This document shows positions 1-6,541 of a stretch of 64,000 bases of DNA, one piece after another. Below the pieces are notes generated by a model, which worked only from the letters and a program-made list of their open reading frames with translations, searched no databases and had not been told where the DNA came from. Source of the stretch: Beduinella massiliensis (GTDB lineage Bacteria > Bacillota > Clostridia > Christensenellales > Aristaeellaceae); contig NZ_LT963428.1 in NCBI RefSeq assembly GCF_900199405.1, positions 61,584 to 125,583 on the forward strand. Reading direction: 5' to 3'. The stretch's first letter is position 1; each line of letters opens with the position of its first letter. The position numbers and the translations under genes were made by a program.

Positions 1-452
1 CGAACCAGAGCGAGGTTGACGTGGCGCAGGCCATGCAGGCCATGTGGCTGAGCAATCTGGGCGTGAACGTCGAGGTCGCGACCTACGAATCCGGCGTGTA
101 CTGGGACGAGCTGGACAACAAGAACTTCGACATCGCCTTCACCGGCTACACGGTCGATTATTCCGACCCGCTGGCCATGTTCATCCTCTACCGCGCCTAC
201 AAGCCGGACGACACCACCGCCGGCTGGATTCACGACGAGTACAACAAGCTGGTCGAAACCCTGCAGGTGACCACCGAGCCCGCGGCCCGCGAGGAGCTCG
301 CGAAGCAGCTCATGGACATCCTGGTCGAGGAGTTCCCGGTGATGCCCGTGTACAGCTACATCGCCTCGCACGTGGCCTCCGACAAGGTCAGCGGCATCGT
401 GCGCGTGAGCGGCGGACACCCGCGCTTCGAGTACGCGGACCTCGCGCTGTAA
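1..452 (+). CDS. peptide ABC transporter substrate-binding protein, C-terminal part
   Basis: The reading frame is open from base 3 with no start in the window, so this is the last 149 or so residues of a longer protein. The fragment (AMQAMWLSNLGVNVEVATYE, then DIAFTGYTVDYSDPLAMF and REELAKQLMDILVEEFPVMP) has the usual C-terminal lobe signature of family 5 extracellular solute-binding proteins (OppA/DppA type), which capture oligopeptides outside the cell and hand them to an ABC permease. A hairpin terminator follows within 30 bases, so this gene ends its transcript. The ligand cannot be told from this fragment. Confidence 0.85.
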   Translation, partial: NQSEVDVAQAMQAMWLSNLGVNVEVATYESGVYWDELDNKNFDIAFTGYTVDYSDPLAMFILYRAYKPDDTTAGWIHDEYNKLVETLQVTTEPAAREELAKQLMDILVEEFPVMPVYSYIASHVASDKVSGIVRVSGGHPRFEYADLAL

Positions 453-476
453 GGCCGGCGCAAACAAAGGAATGAA

Positions 477-517
477 AAGCCCCTTCGCCGTCAGCAATGC
501 GGCGAAGGGGCTTCTCT
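477..517 (+). terminator. Rho-independent terminator of the binding-protein gene
   Basis: A perfect 14-bp stem (477-490 with 500-513) with a 9-base loop is followed by CTCTTT. It lies 25 bases after the stop codon of the peptide-binding protein. Confidence 0.85.
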
Positions 518-543
518 TTGCGGGCCTGTAAGCGCAATTCAGG

Positions 544-572
544 TTGCGGCCTTTGTCTTTGTATGATAGGAT
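544..572 (+). promoter_or_regulatory. promoter of toxin copy 1
   Basis: TTGCGG (544-549), 17-base spacer, TAGGAT (567-572). The -10 box differs by one base from those of copies 2 and 3 and is further from consensus, so copy 1 may be weaker. Confidence 0.7.
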
Positions 573-642
573 AAGGCCGTAGACAGGAAGGGCTGCAGGG
601 TGGTGCCTCCGCAACGCGTCGTACAGAAGCGGAGGTGATCGC

Positions 643-723
643 ATGACTAGCTATGAGATTCTCATGGTTGTCCTTACGATCATTGGTTTGCTGTTAACAG
701 CTTATCATTTAGGACGTAAGTAA
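643..723 (+). CDS. TxpA/BsrG-like (putative holin-like) type I toxin, copy 1
   Basis: A 26-residue peptide beginning MTSYEILMVVLTIIGLL and ending in a basic GRK tail. The N-terminal T-x-YE-x-LM motif followed by one hydrophobic helix is the pattern of the Firmicutes putative holin-like toxins that include Bacillus TxpA and BsrG; these insert in the membrane and are silenced by antisense RNAs. A strong GGAGGTGAT site lies 3 bases upstream of the ATG (631-639). The leader of about 65 nt can fold (GCAGGGTGGTGCC region). The same peptide is encoded three times. Toxicity is inferred from family resemblance only. Confidence 0.8.
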   Translation: MTSYEILMVVLTIIGLLLTAYHLGRK

Positions 724-724
724 A

Positions 725-817
725 AGCGAACCGCCGTGTAGTTAGGCCTACAACGGCGGTTTGGGATTTCCCAGACGCTTGTGGTGGTTTTCCACCCTGG
801 AGGATAGCAACCTTCCT
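725..817 (-). ncRNA. candidate antisense antitoxin RNA, copy 1
   Basis: The minus strand carries a near-perfect promoter: TTGACA (848-853), 18-base spacer, TACAAT (824-829). Transcription from about 817 would run about 90 nt and end in the same hairpin that ends the toxin mRNA, so the two RNAs are complementary over their 3' ends. The RNA contains no ORF. The arrangement is that of RatA/SR4-type antitoxins. Confidence 0.7.
729..761. terminator. shared two-way terminator, toxin copy 1
   Basis: AACCGCCGT (729-737) pairs with ACGGCGGTT (753-761), flanked by A-rich sequence on the left and TTTGGG on the right, so it can act on convergent transcripts. It starts 6 bases after the toxin stop codon. 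Confidence 0.7.
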
Positions 818-887
818 GCCTACATTGTACGACACCGCCCCCCTCGCTGTCAAGCGCGGGGGGCTTCTTTTTACAGGCATATCTTTG

Positions 888-916
888 TTGCGGCCGCGTT
901 CCATCTGTGATAGAAT
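888..916 (+). promoter_or_regulatory. promoter of toxin copy 2
   Basis: TTGCGG (888-893), 17-base spacer, TAGAAT (911-916). Confidence 0.75.
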
Positions 917-986
917 AGGGCCGCAGGCAGGAAGGGCTGCAGGGTGGTGCCTCCGCAACGTGTCGTACAGAAGCGGAGGTGATCGC

Positions 987-1067
987 ATGACCAGCTATGA
1001 GATTCTCATGGTTGTCCTTACGATCATTGGTTTGCTGTTAACAGCTTATCATTTGGGACGTAAGTAA
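987..1067 (+). CDS. TxpA/BsrG-like type I toxin, copy 2
   Basis: Same 26-residue peptide as copy 1; the nucleotide changes here (for example ACC for ACT at Thr2 and GGG for GGA near the end) are silent. Preceded by the same GGAGGTGAT site. The G/C hairpin with T-run at 837-871 lies upstream and should insulate it from copy 1. Silent-only change between copies suggests the peptide sequence is under selection, but three copies are too few to prove it. Confidence 0.8.
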   Translation: MTSYEILMVVLTIIGLLLTAYHLGRK

Positions 1068-1068
1068 A

Positions 1069-1161
1069 AGCGAACCGCCGTGTAGTAGCCCCTACAACGG
1101 CGGTTTGGGATTTCCCAGACGCTTGTGGTGGTTTTCCACCCTGGAGGCCAACAACCTTCCT
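1069..1161 (-). ncRNA. candidate antisense antitoxin RNA, copy 2
   Basis: Promoter TTGACA (1192-1197), 18-base spacer, TACAAT (1168-1173). The transcript covers GGAAGGTTGTTGGCC and a GTGG/CCAC hairpin before the shared terminator. The stretch opposite positions 1147-1153 differs from copy 1 (GGCCAAC against GGATAGC), which may affect which toxin mRNA it matches best. Confidence 0.7.
1073..1105. terminator. shared two-way terminator, toxin copy 2
   Basis: AACCGCCGT pairs with ACGGCGGTT; the loop (TAGTAGCCCCTACA) differs from copy 1. Confidence 0.7.
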
Positions 1162-1231
1162 GCCTACATTGTACGACACCGCCCCCCTCGCTGTCAAGCG
1201 CGGGGGGCTTCTTTTTACAGGCATATCTTTG

Positions 1232-1260
1232 TTGCGGCCGCGTTCCATCTGTGATAGAAT
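1232..1260 (+). promoter_or_regulatory. promoter of toxin copy 3
   Basis: TTGCGG (1232-1237), 17-base spacer, TAGAAT (1255-1260). Confidence 0.75.
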
Positions 1261-1330
1261 AGGATCGTAGGCAGGAAGGGCTGCAGGGTGGTGCCTCCGC
1301 AACGTGTCGTACAGAAGCGGAGGTGATCGC

Positions 1331-1411
1331 ATGACTAGCTATGAGATTCTCATGGTTGTCCTTACGATCATTGGTTTGCTGTTAACAGCTTATCATTTAG
1401 GACGTAAGTAA
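1331..1411 (+). CDS. TxpA/BsrG-like type I toxin, copy 3
   Basis: Third identical 26-residue peptide, with the same ribosome binding site. The downstream G/C hairpin of this unit (about 1524-1563) has an altered right arm (GCACAGTTTTGGGGGG) and a longer T-rich tail, as expected for the outer edge of the array. Confidence 0.8.
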   Translation: MTSYEILMVVLTIIGLLLTAYHLGRK

Positions 1412-1412
1412 A

Positions 1413-1504
1413 AGCGAACCGCCGTGTAGTAACCCCTACAACGGCGGTTTGGGATTTCCCAGACGCTTGTGGTGGTTTTCCACCCTGAAGGGAGCAACCT
1501 TCCT
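1413..1504 (-). ncRNA. candidate antisense antitoxin RNA, copy 3
   Basis: Promoter TTGACA (1535-1540), 18-base spacer, TACAAT (1511-1516). One base shorter than the other two copies (GAAGGGAGC in place of GGAGGATAGC on the plus strand). Confidence 0.7.
1417..1449. terminator. shared two-way terminator, toxin copy 3
   Basis: AACCGCCGT (1417-1425) pairs with ACGGCGGTT (1441-1449). Confidence 0.7.
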
Positions 1505-1658
1505 GCCTACATTGTACGACATCGCCCCCCTCGCTGTCAAGCACAGTTTTGGGGGGCTTCTTTATTATATTTTTATAAAATGATTCGCTTTATGACCCGC
1601 TTTTTGAATCTATTATTCTCCCATCATCTTTGGTAGAATATGCCCGAGGTGAGCGCTT

Positions 1659-1835
1659 ATGTCGGTCTTCGTACCCAGAAAATACGACAAAAAAGCGGTC
1701 ACCATCCGAATCCGGCAGGACGATCTGGACAGAATCGACAAGCTGTCCAACGAAGCCCGCATGAGCAGGAACTCGTTCATCAACCAGTGCATTCAATTCG
1801 CCCTGAAGAACATGAAGGAGGAAGGAGTCGGCTGA
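1659..1835 (+). CDS. small ribbon-helix-helix DNA-binding protein
   Basis: A 58-residue frame starting MSVFVPRKYDKKAVTIRI with GAGGTGA 6 bases before the ATG. Residues 13-20 (AVTIRIRQ) form the short beta strand, 21-34 (DDLDRIDKLSNEAR) helix 1 and 35-51 (MSRNSFINQCIQFALKN) helix 2 of the CopG/Arc/MetJ RHH fold; the SRNSFINQCI turn is typical. Proteins of this kind are dimeric repressors, often antitoxins or autoregulators. No toxin partner is obvious; the next gene encodes an unrelated secreted protein 18 bases downstream. TAGAAT at 1634-1639 could be its -10 box. Confidence 0.75.
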   Translation: MSVFVPRKYDKKAVTIRIRQDDLDRIDKLSNEARMSRNSFINQCIQFALKNMKEEGVG

Positions 1836-1853
1836 CCCGCCGGATGCGCGCCC

Positions 1854-2342
1854 ATGGATAAGAGAATCCTCGCCGCCTGCCTTTCCGCCGCCGCAGCGCT
1901 CGCGCTCGCCGTCCTCGTGCGCGGGGCGCGGGCGCCCTCTTCCACCGAGGGCGCGCTGCAACCGCTCGCCCGCATAGAAGGCGCGCTGGACGACACCTGG
2001 GTGCGGCAGATGGTCACCGTCGTCTCCCCCACCGTCTACGTGGACGCGGCGGGAAACACCCTCGTCTATCACCTGTGCCGCACCGTCTACGACGCGGCGG
2101 ACCCCGCGGAGATCACCGGGCTCAACCTGTACGCGGTGCAAAGCGTCCTGGACCCGGACACGGCCGACAGCAGCCGCGCGTGCAGCGTAAACGGGCTGGA
2201 CGCGCGGCTCTACGAAAAGGACGGCCGCCGCTTCCTGTGCTGGACGCTCTCGCCGCAGGAGACCTGCGTGCTGGAGTACAGCCCGGACGCCGTGTCGGAG
2301 GCGGACATCCTGCGGATGGCGGAAAGCGTCCCCGTGGACTGA
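1854..2342 (+). CDS. putative secreted or membrane-anchored protein, unknown function
   Basis: 162 residues. The N-terminus (MDKRILAACLSAAAALALAVLVRGARA) is a signal peptide or single membrane anchor; the rest is a soluble domain with no motif I recognise (DDTWVRQMVTVVSPTVYVD, LNLYAVQSVLDPDTADSS, FLCWTLSPQETCVLEYSP). Cys and Trp spacing suggests a small extracytoplasmic beta domain. There is no clear Shine-Dalgarno site, and the start lies 18 bases after the RHH gene stop, so it may be translationally coupled to it. A good terminator follows. Confidence 0.65.
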   Translation: MDKRILAACLSAAAALALAVLVRGARAPSSTEGALQPLARIEGALDDTWVRQMVTVVSPTVYVDAAGNTLVYHLCRTVYDAADPAEITGLNLYAVQSVLDPDTADSSRACSVNGLDARLYEKDGRRFLCWTLSPQETCVLEYSPDAVSEADILRMAESVPVD

Positions 2343-2360
2343 CCGCGAGCCCAAAAAGCA

Positions 2361-2402
2361 GCCCGTCCTCTTCACCAGCCTGAGGACGGGCCGCTCCTTT
2401 TT
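2361..2402 (+). terminator. Rho-independent terminator
   Basis: GCCCGTCCTC (2361-2370) pairs perfectly with GAGGACGGGC (2382-2391), followed by a T-rich tract ending in six Ts. It lies just after the secreted-protein gene. Confidence 0.85.
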
Positions 2403-2433
2403 TCACCGCAGGCGCGCGGCGCGGGCCGGACGT

Positions 2434-3210
2434 CTATTGGATTTTCTGCTGCGCCAGCCATATTTTCATCATCGCCCTTTGCGGCAAGAGCTTGGCGAGC
2501 GCATGGGACATCTTGACGGTCAGCCCGTACACCGACTGATCCCTTCCTTTTTCCGCATCGCGCAGCGCCTTAGCCGCCACCTTGTCGGGCGTAACCATGC
2601 CGGAGAAATTGTTCGTCCCCTTCGACGCGCCGACAAGTCCCCTTTCAAACAGGCCCGTCTTCATCCATCCGGGGCACACGGCGGTCGCGGAAATGCCGCT
2701 GCCGACAAGCTCGACGTTCAGCGCCCGCGTATAATTGCGCACGAAGGCTTTGGTGGAGCTGTAAATGTTCTGATAAGGCAGCGGCTGAAAGGATGCCTGC
2801 GACGCGATGTTGATGATGCGGCTGCCCTCGCCCATATAGGGAATGCACACCAGCCCCATCGCCACGACCGCGCTGACGTTCAGGTCGATCATATTCAGCG
2901 ATTCCTCGACGTCGATATCCCCATAGGAGCAGAACTTCGCAAACCCGGCGTTGTTGACCAGATAGCGGACGCGCACATGCTCCTCCTGCAACAGGTCCGC
3001 GATGACGCCGATGCTGCCCCGCACGGTCAGGTCCAGCGCGATCGGTTTGATTCGATCGCCCAGTTCTTCCTTCAGCGCCGCCAGCCGCTTTTCATTGCGG
3101 GCGACCGCCCAAATCTCCTCGACCTCCGGTTTTTCGTTTAAGCGCTTCACAAACTCTTTTCCAAGTCCGCCGTTCGCGCCCGTGACGACGGCAATTCCCT
3201 TTCCGCCCAT
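2434..3210 (-). CDS. SDR family NAD(P)-dependent oxidoreductase
   Basis: 258 residues, a classical short-chain dehydrogenase. The Rossmann glycine motif VVTGANGGLGKEF is at residues 8-20, NNAG near 88, and the catalytic Tyr-x3-Lys near 152 (IYSSTKAFVRN). After the catalytic Lys, AVCPGWMKTGLF is the usual substrate-loop region. Start chosen at MGGKGIAVVTG because GGAGGGAT lies 8 bases upstream; longer upstream readings lack this. It sits 5 bases behind the arsR-type gene and is almost certainly co-transcribed with and controlled by it. Substrate unknown. Confidence 0.85.
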   Translation of the reverse strand: MGGKGIAVVTGANGGLGKEFVKRLNEKPEVEEIWAVARNEKRLAALKEELGDRIKPIALDLTVRGSIGVIADLLQEEHVRVRYLVNNAGFAKFCSYGDIDVEESLNMIDLNVSAVVAMGLVCIPYMGEGSRIINIASQASFQPLPYQNIYSSTKAFVRNYTRALNVELVGSGISATAVCPGWMKTGLFERGLVGASKGTNNFSGMVTPDKVAAKALRDAEKGRDQSVYGLTVKMSHALAKLLPQRAMMKIWLAQQKIQ

Positions 3211-3215
3211 GTCGT

Positions 3216-3569
3216 CTATCCCTCCGTGATGTTTTGATTTTCCGCCGCCAGCCCTCTGCCGGGCGCGCAAAGCGCGTCGTCTTCCAGCGAGGCGAGCAGC
3301 TCCCTCAGCTGCCTCACCGCGCTGTCGAGGCACAGGCTGTAGATCCTTTCCTTCCCGTTCTTCCTGACCTGGACCAGCCCCACGTTCAGCAGCAGCCGCA
3401 GATGATGCGAAACCGCGGGGCGGGAAAGCGCGATGCAGGACGTGATCTCCGAAACCGTCATCTCCGCGTTGTCGGACAGAAGAATCAAAATCTCCTGCCT
3501 GTTTTCATCCTGCAGCATGGTAAAAACGGGAATGCACTCCGTCAGGATGCGCATCGTCCTCTTGCTCAT
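3216..3569 (-). CDS. ArsR family transcriptional regulator
   Basis: 117 residues with a winged-helix domain: ENRQEILILL, then the recognition helix SRPAVSHHLRLLLNVGLV and the wing KNGKERIYSL. The helix lacks the metal-binding ELCVCDL box (TVSEITSC instead), so it is probably not a classical metal sensor. It heads an operon with the SDR gene and is preceded by a promoter with a perfect palindrome at the transcription start (3593-3616), the arrangement expected for autorepression. The inducer is unknown. Confidence 0.85.
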   Translation of the reverse strand: MSKRTMRILTECIPVFTMLQDENRQEILILLSDNAEMTVSEITSCIALSRPAVSHHLRLLLNVGLVQVRKNGKERIYSLCLDSAVRQLRELLASLEDDALCAPGRGLAAENQNITEG

Positions 3570-3592
3570 CCGTATCCCTCCCTTCCTATCGC

Positions 3593-3647
3593 GTTTACAT
3601 GTTTAAGAATGTAAACCTATTGTAGCACGGCGGCGGCGAAAAGGCAA
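3593..3647 (-). promoter_or_regulatory. promoter and palindromic operator of the arsR-SDR operon
   Basis: On the minus strand TTGCCT (3642-3647), 17-base spacer and TACAAT (3619-3624) are followed directly by GTTTACAT, 8 bases, ATGTAAAC (3593-3616), a perfect 8-bp inverted repeat covering the expected start of transcription. Confidence 0.8.
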
Positions 3648-3706
3648 GGGGCAGATTGGCCCCCACGAGAATCGCCGCGCGGACTTTGCCGCGCGGCGAT
3701 TTGCGT

Positions 3707-4129
3707 TCAGGTTTTCCGGCGTCTGAGGCGGCGGACGCCCGCGAAGAGCGCGCCGCCGAGGGCGGCGCCCACGGTGTCGATGGCGACGTCCACGGGCGAG
3801 GGGCCGCGCCCGCCGACGAACATCTGGTGAAACTCGTCGGTCGAGGCGTAGGCCGCGCTCAGCAGGAGGCAGCAAAGGAAGAGCCGCCGGCCGCAGAGCG
3901 AGGGGGCGAGCGCGTAATGGAGCAGCGCGCACAGCACGGCGTATTCCGTCATGTGCGCGGCCTTGCGCACGAACAGCTCCACGTTCGGGCCGGAGAGCCC
4001 GGCCTGCTCGAGCAGGTGGACGACGAACTCGCTCTGCGCGCCGGAGGCGTCGCCGTCCTGCGCGGAAAACCAGAAGATGACGCCCATCCAAAGCAGGGCG
4101 GGGAGAAAACGAAGCAATCTTTTCAGCAT
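3707..4129 (-). CDS. VanZ-like membrane protein
   Basis: About 140 residues with three or four hydrophobic segments. The VanZ family signatures are present: FWFSAQDG near the N-terminus, RKAAHMTEYAVL in the middle, and TDEFHQMFVGGRGPSPVDV followed by DTVGA. VanZ-type proteins are small membrane proteins, some linked to glycopeptide tolerance, but most have unknown roles. ATG at 4129 is preferred over GTG at 4135 because AGGA lies 8 bases before it. It follows the SDR gene at 4167 on the same strand by 37 bases, so the two may share a transcript. Confidence 0.85.
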   Translation of the reverse strand: MLKRLLRFLPALLWMGVIFWFSAQDGDASGAQSEFVVHLLEQAGLSGPNVELFVRKAAHMTEYAVLCALLHYALAPSLCGRRLFLCCLLLSAAYASTDEFHQMFVGGRGPSPVDVAIDTVGAALGGALFAGVRRLRRRKT

Positions 4130-4166
4130 GTTCACGATCCTGTTAAAGGGAATTTAGGGGGCCGCG

Positions 4167-4943
4167 TCAGATGCAGGTGAACGCGCCGTCGATCACGAAG
4201 TCGGAACCGGTGGTGAAGGCGCTGGTATCGCCCGCGAGGTAGACGGCGATGGCCTGCAGCTCGTCCGGGCGGCCCATGCGGGAGAGCGGGGCCATGTGGT
4301 TCCACTGCTCGATGAGGGGCTTTAAGGACGGGGAGTTGAGCGTGAGCTCCGTGCCGATGTAGCCGGGGCTGATGCAGTTGACGCGCACGCCCTTCATGGC
4401 CCACTCGACGGCGAGGGACTTGGTGAGCTGGATGACGCCCGCCTTGGACGCGTTATACGAGCACTGGGGCTGCGGGACGTTGACGATGTGGCCAGACATG
4501 GAGGCGGTGTTCACGATGGAGCCGCCGCCCTGGCGCAGCATGACCCTGCCCGCGGCCTGCGCGGTGAGGAAGACGCCGGTGAGGTTGATGTCGATGACCT
4601 TCTTCCACTGGTCGAGGGTCATCTCCTCGGCGGGGATGTTCATGCAAATGCCCGCGTTGCAGAAGGCCGCGTCGATCCGGCCGAAGGCGGCGAGCACGGC
4701 CTCGATCATCGCGTCCACCTGGCCGGGGTCGGTCACGTCGGTCTTCACGGCAAGGGTCTTGCGGCCGGTCGCCTCCGCGAGGGCCGCCGCCGTGCGCTGC
4801 GCCTCGTCGATGTCCACGTCCACGAGGGCGACGTCCGCGCCCGCCTCGCACAGCGCGGTGGCGATGCTCTTGCCGATGCCGCGCGCGCCACCGGTGACGA
4901 ACGCCTTTTTGCCGTCCAGTCTCATCTTTTCGATAATGCCCAT
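4167..4943 (-). CDS. SDR family oxidoreductase, polyol/sugar dehydrogenase type
   Basis: 258 residues. Classical SDR motifs: FVTGGARGIGKSIA (about 15-28), VDVDID for cofactor selection, CNAG for the usual NNAG near 95, SIVNTASMSG with the catalytic Ser, and YNASKAGV with Tyr/Lys. The C-terminus GSDFVIDGAFTCI matches the classical SDR end. Asp at the end of beta 2 (VALVDVDID) points to NAD(H) preference. The ATG at 4943 follows GGAGGT by 6 bases. Residues TELTLNSPS and neighbouring sugar genes in the window suggest a polyol or keto-sugar substrate, but this is inference. Confidence 0.85.
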   Translation of the reverse strand: MGIIEKMRLDGKKAFVTGGARGIGKSIATALCEAGADVALVDVDIDEAQRTAAALAEATGRKTLAVKTDVTDPGQVDAMIEAVLAAFGRIDAAFCNAGICMNIPAEEMTLDQWKKVIDINLTGVFLTAQAAGRVMLRQGGGSIVNTASMSGHIVNVPQPQCSYNASKAGVIQLTKSLAVEWAMKGVRVNCISPGYIGTELTLNSPSLKPLIEQWNHMAPLSRMGRPDELQAIAVYLAGDTSAFTTGSDFVIDGAFTCI

Positions 4944-5070
4944 GGAATTACCTCCTACATGTGGTCGAATTTTTGCGCGGGACAAAAGCGCTTTTGAGGG
5001 GGCGGCCCATCGACGCGGGGGCCGCGCTTGCAGAAACCCCCTGTGTCTTTTGCGCTATGGGTACGGCGGG

Positions 5071-5141
5071 GCGCCGCCCCACACCCCGCCCAAGGGCTTT
5101 GCCCTTGGGAATCCCCTCCCCGCTTTTAAGGGGCTTTTTTT
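5071..5141. repeat. GC-rich palindromic intergenic repeat
   Basis: GGCGGGGCGCCGCCCC, then ACACC, then CCCAAGGGC-TTT-GCCCTTGGG, ending GAATCCCCTCCCC and a T-rich tract (5135-5141). The same architecture recurs at 13690-13742. The 374-base gap 4944-5317 otherwise holds only the promoter of the next gene. Confidence 0.6.
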
Positions 5142-5249
5142 CGTCTCACGCGGCTTTTTTTATCATAGCATCAAAACCTTTTTATCGCAAGACAAACCCC
5201 CAAACAGCGCAAAAACCACACAAAACATCGCAGGAAAGAAACAAACCCC

Positions 5250-5277
5250 TTGCAAGCGCCGGGCAGTCTGGTATAAT
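5250..5277 (+). promoter_or_regulatory. promoter of the M23-like gene
   Basis: TTGCAA (5250-5255), 16-base spacer, TATAAT (5272-5277), 40 bases before the start codon. Confidence 0.75.
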
Positions 5278-5317
5278 AATAGGTAGAAACTTGGAAACAA
5301 ACAGGAGGTTTCTGCCT

Positions 5318-6430
5318 ATGAATAGGACGCTCCGCCGCATCGCCTGCGGCCTGCTCGCCGCCGCGCTGCTCTTGCCCGCGGCCGCTCTTTCGGAGGTTCA
5401 GCCCACCGAAGAGTACCGTTCCTTCGTGTACAAGAACCGCGTGCTGCGCGACAAGAAGGTCGCCTATTACGACAACGTCTATGCGGTCAACCATGGCGAA
5501 TACCTGCTCCAGCCCTTCAGCGCGGACGTGCCCGCCGAATACTTCGTGGACGACGGCGCGGGCGCGCTCGCCCTCTCCCCCGCCGTGCTGGACGTGACCG
5601 ACGCCATGCGCAGGGCGCTCTACGGCGCGGACGTCGGGGAAACCGCCCTCTACTACGGCCAGTACTGCGAAAAGGTGCGCTCCGCCGACGGCAAGCTCGG
5701 CTTTTCCGGCATCCACGAGGGCATCGACTTCCGCAACAAGGCCGGCTGCAACGTCTACGCCCTGCTCGGCGGCGAGGTGCTCAAGTCCGGCAAGGACAAG
5801 GACGGCACCGTCACCGTCTACAACGCCGATTACGACGTGGCGGTCATGTACCTGCACGTGCGCAAGGTCAAGGTCAAGGTCGGGGACAAGATCGAGGCCG
5901 GCGCCCTGCTCGGGTGCGAGGGCGACAAGGGCGCGGGCGGCGCTTACACGCACGTCGAGGTGCAGCGCGGCCGCATGAAGTCCCCGCACCCCTACCGCGA
6001 CGCCCAGCTCGAGAGCGACGACCCCTACGCCGTGATGCTGGTGGCGCTCAACGTGCCGGAATCCGGCCGCGAGCCCATCACCGCGCGCAAGGCCGCCGAG
6101 GAAGCGGCGGCGCGCAAGGCCGCCGAGGAAGAAGCGGCGCGCAAGGCCGCCGAAGAGGAAGCGGCGCGCAAGGCCGCCGAAGAGGAAGCGGCGCGCAAGG
6201 CCGCCGAGGAGGAAGCAGCGCGCAAGGCTGCTGAGGAAGAAGCGGCGCGCAAGGCCGCCGAGGAGGAAGCAGCGCGCAAGGCTGCCGAGGAAGCGGCGCG
6301 CAAGGCCGCCGAGGAAGCGGCCAAGCCCACGCCGGAGCCCACCCCTGAGGTGCTCGACGAGCTGCCCGACGATCCCGGCGACGACGGCTACGGCTTTGCC
6401 GACGGCGCGGCGGCCACGCCCGCGCCCTAA
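5318..6430 (+). CDS. secreted M23/LytM-fold protein with AAEEEAARK repeat tail
   Basis: 370 residues. A signal peptide (RIACGLLAAALLLPAAALS) precedes a domain with the M23 order: HEGIDF (HxGxD motif), then MYLHV, then VKVGDKIEAGALLG. The final HxH motif reads YTHVEV, so the first histidine of the usual HLHFE is Tyr; one zinc ligand is missing and the domain may be catalytically dead, acting as a cell-wall or activator domain. A charged coiled-coil made of AAEEEAARK repeats follows (about 257-335), then a Pro/Asp-rich tail. Start chosen at 5318 for AGGAGGT 7 bases upstream and a promoter at 5250. Family assignment is good; activity doubtful. Confidence 0.75.
   Translation: MNRTLRRIACGLLAAALLLPAAALSEVQPTEEYRSFVYKNRVLRDKKVAYYDNVYAVNHGEYLLQPFSADVPAEYFVDDGAGALALSPAVLDVTDAMRRALYGADVGETALYYGQYCEKVRSADGKLGFSGIHEGIDFRNKAGCNVYALLGGEVLKSGKDKDGTVTVYNADYDVAVMYLHVRKVKVKVGDKIEAGALLGCEGDKGAGGAYTHVEVQRGRMKSPHPYRDAQLESDDPYAVMLVALNVPESGREPITARKAAEEAAARKAAEEEAARKAAEEEAARKAAEEEAARKAAEEEAARKAAEEEAARKAAEEEAARKAAEEAARKAAEEAAKPTPEPTPEVLDELPDDPGDDGYGFADGAAATPAP
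6088..6321 (+). repeat. 27-bp coding repeat (AAEEEAARK units)
   Basis: About nine in-frame units of 21-27 bases encode Ala/Glu/Lys/Arg heptad-like repeats. Unit lengths vary by one codon (EEAAR, EEEAAR), indicating expansion and contraction by slippage or recombination. The product should be a rigid helical rod between the M23-like domain and the C-terminus. Confidence 0.9.
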
Positions 6431-6541
6431 CCCGGGCTTCCCTGTTCCGAACCCTGTGACGATTGAACCGGCCGTCCTTTTCTGGCGGCCGGTTTATTAA
6501 AGCCCCGGCCAAGACATCGAAATGCAGAAAGGAAAAAAACC

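Larger units (their letters stand above)
544..1567 (+). repeat. three tandem 344-bp units carrying a type I toxin-antitoxin locus
   Basis: Near-identical units start at 544, 888 and 1232 (period exactly 344 bases measured between the start codons 643, 987 and 1331). Each unit holds a plus-strand promoter, a leader, a 26-codon ORF, a two-way hairpin, a minus-strand promoter and a C-rich/G-rich hairpin with a T-run. The few differences fall in spacer positions, in the first -10 box (TAGGAT against TAGAAT) and in a divergent tail of copy 3, so the peptide is conserved while the array is old enough to have drifted slightly. Confidence 0.95.

Noticed and set aside
680..1332. 102-codon minus-strand ORFs in the toxin array, present in two copies
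   Set aside because: They repeat because the DNA repeats, lie antisense to the toxin and across the terminators, and lack a ribosome site at their start.
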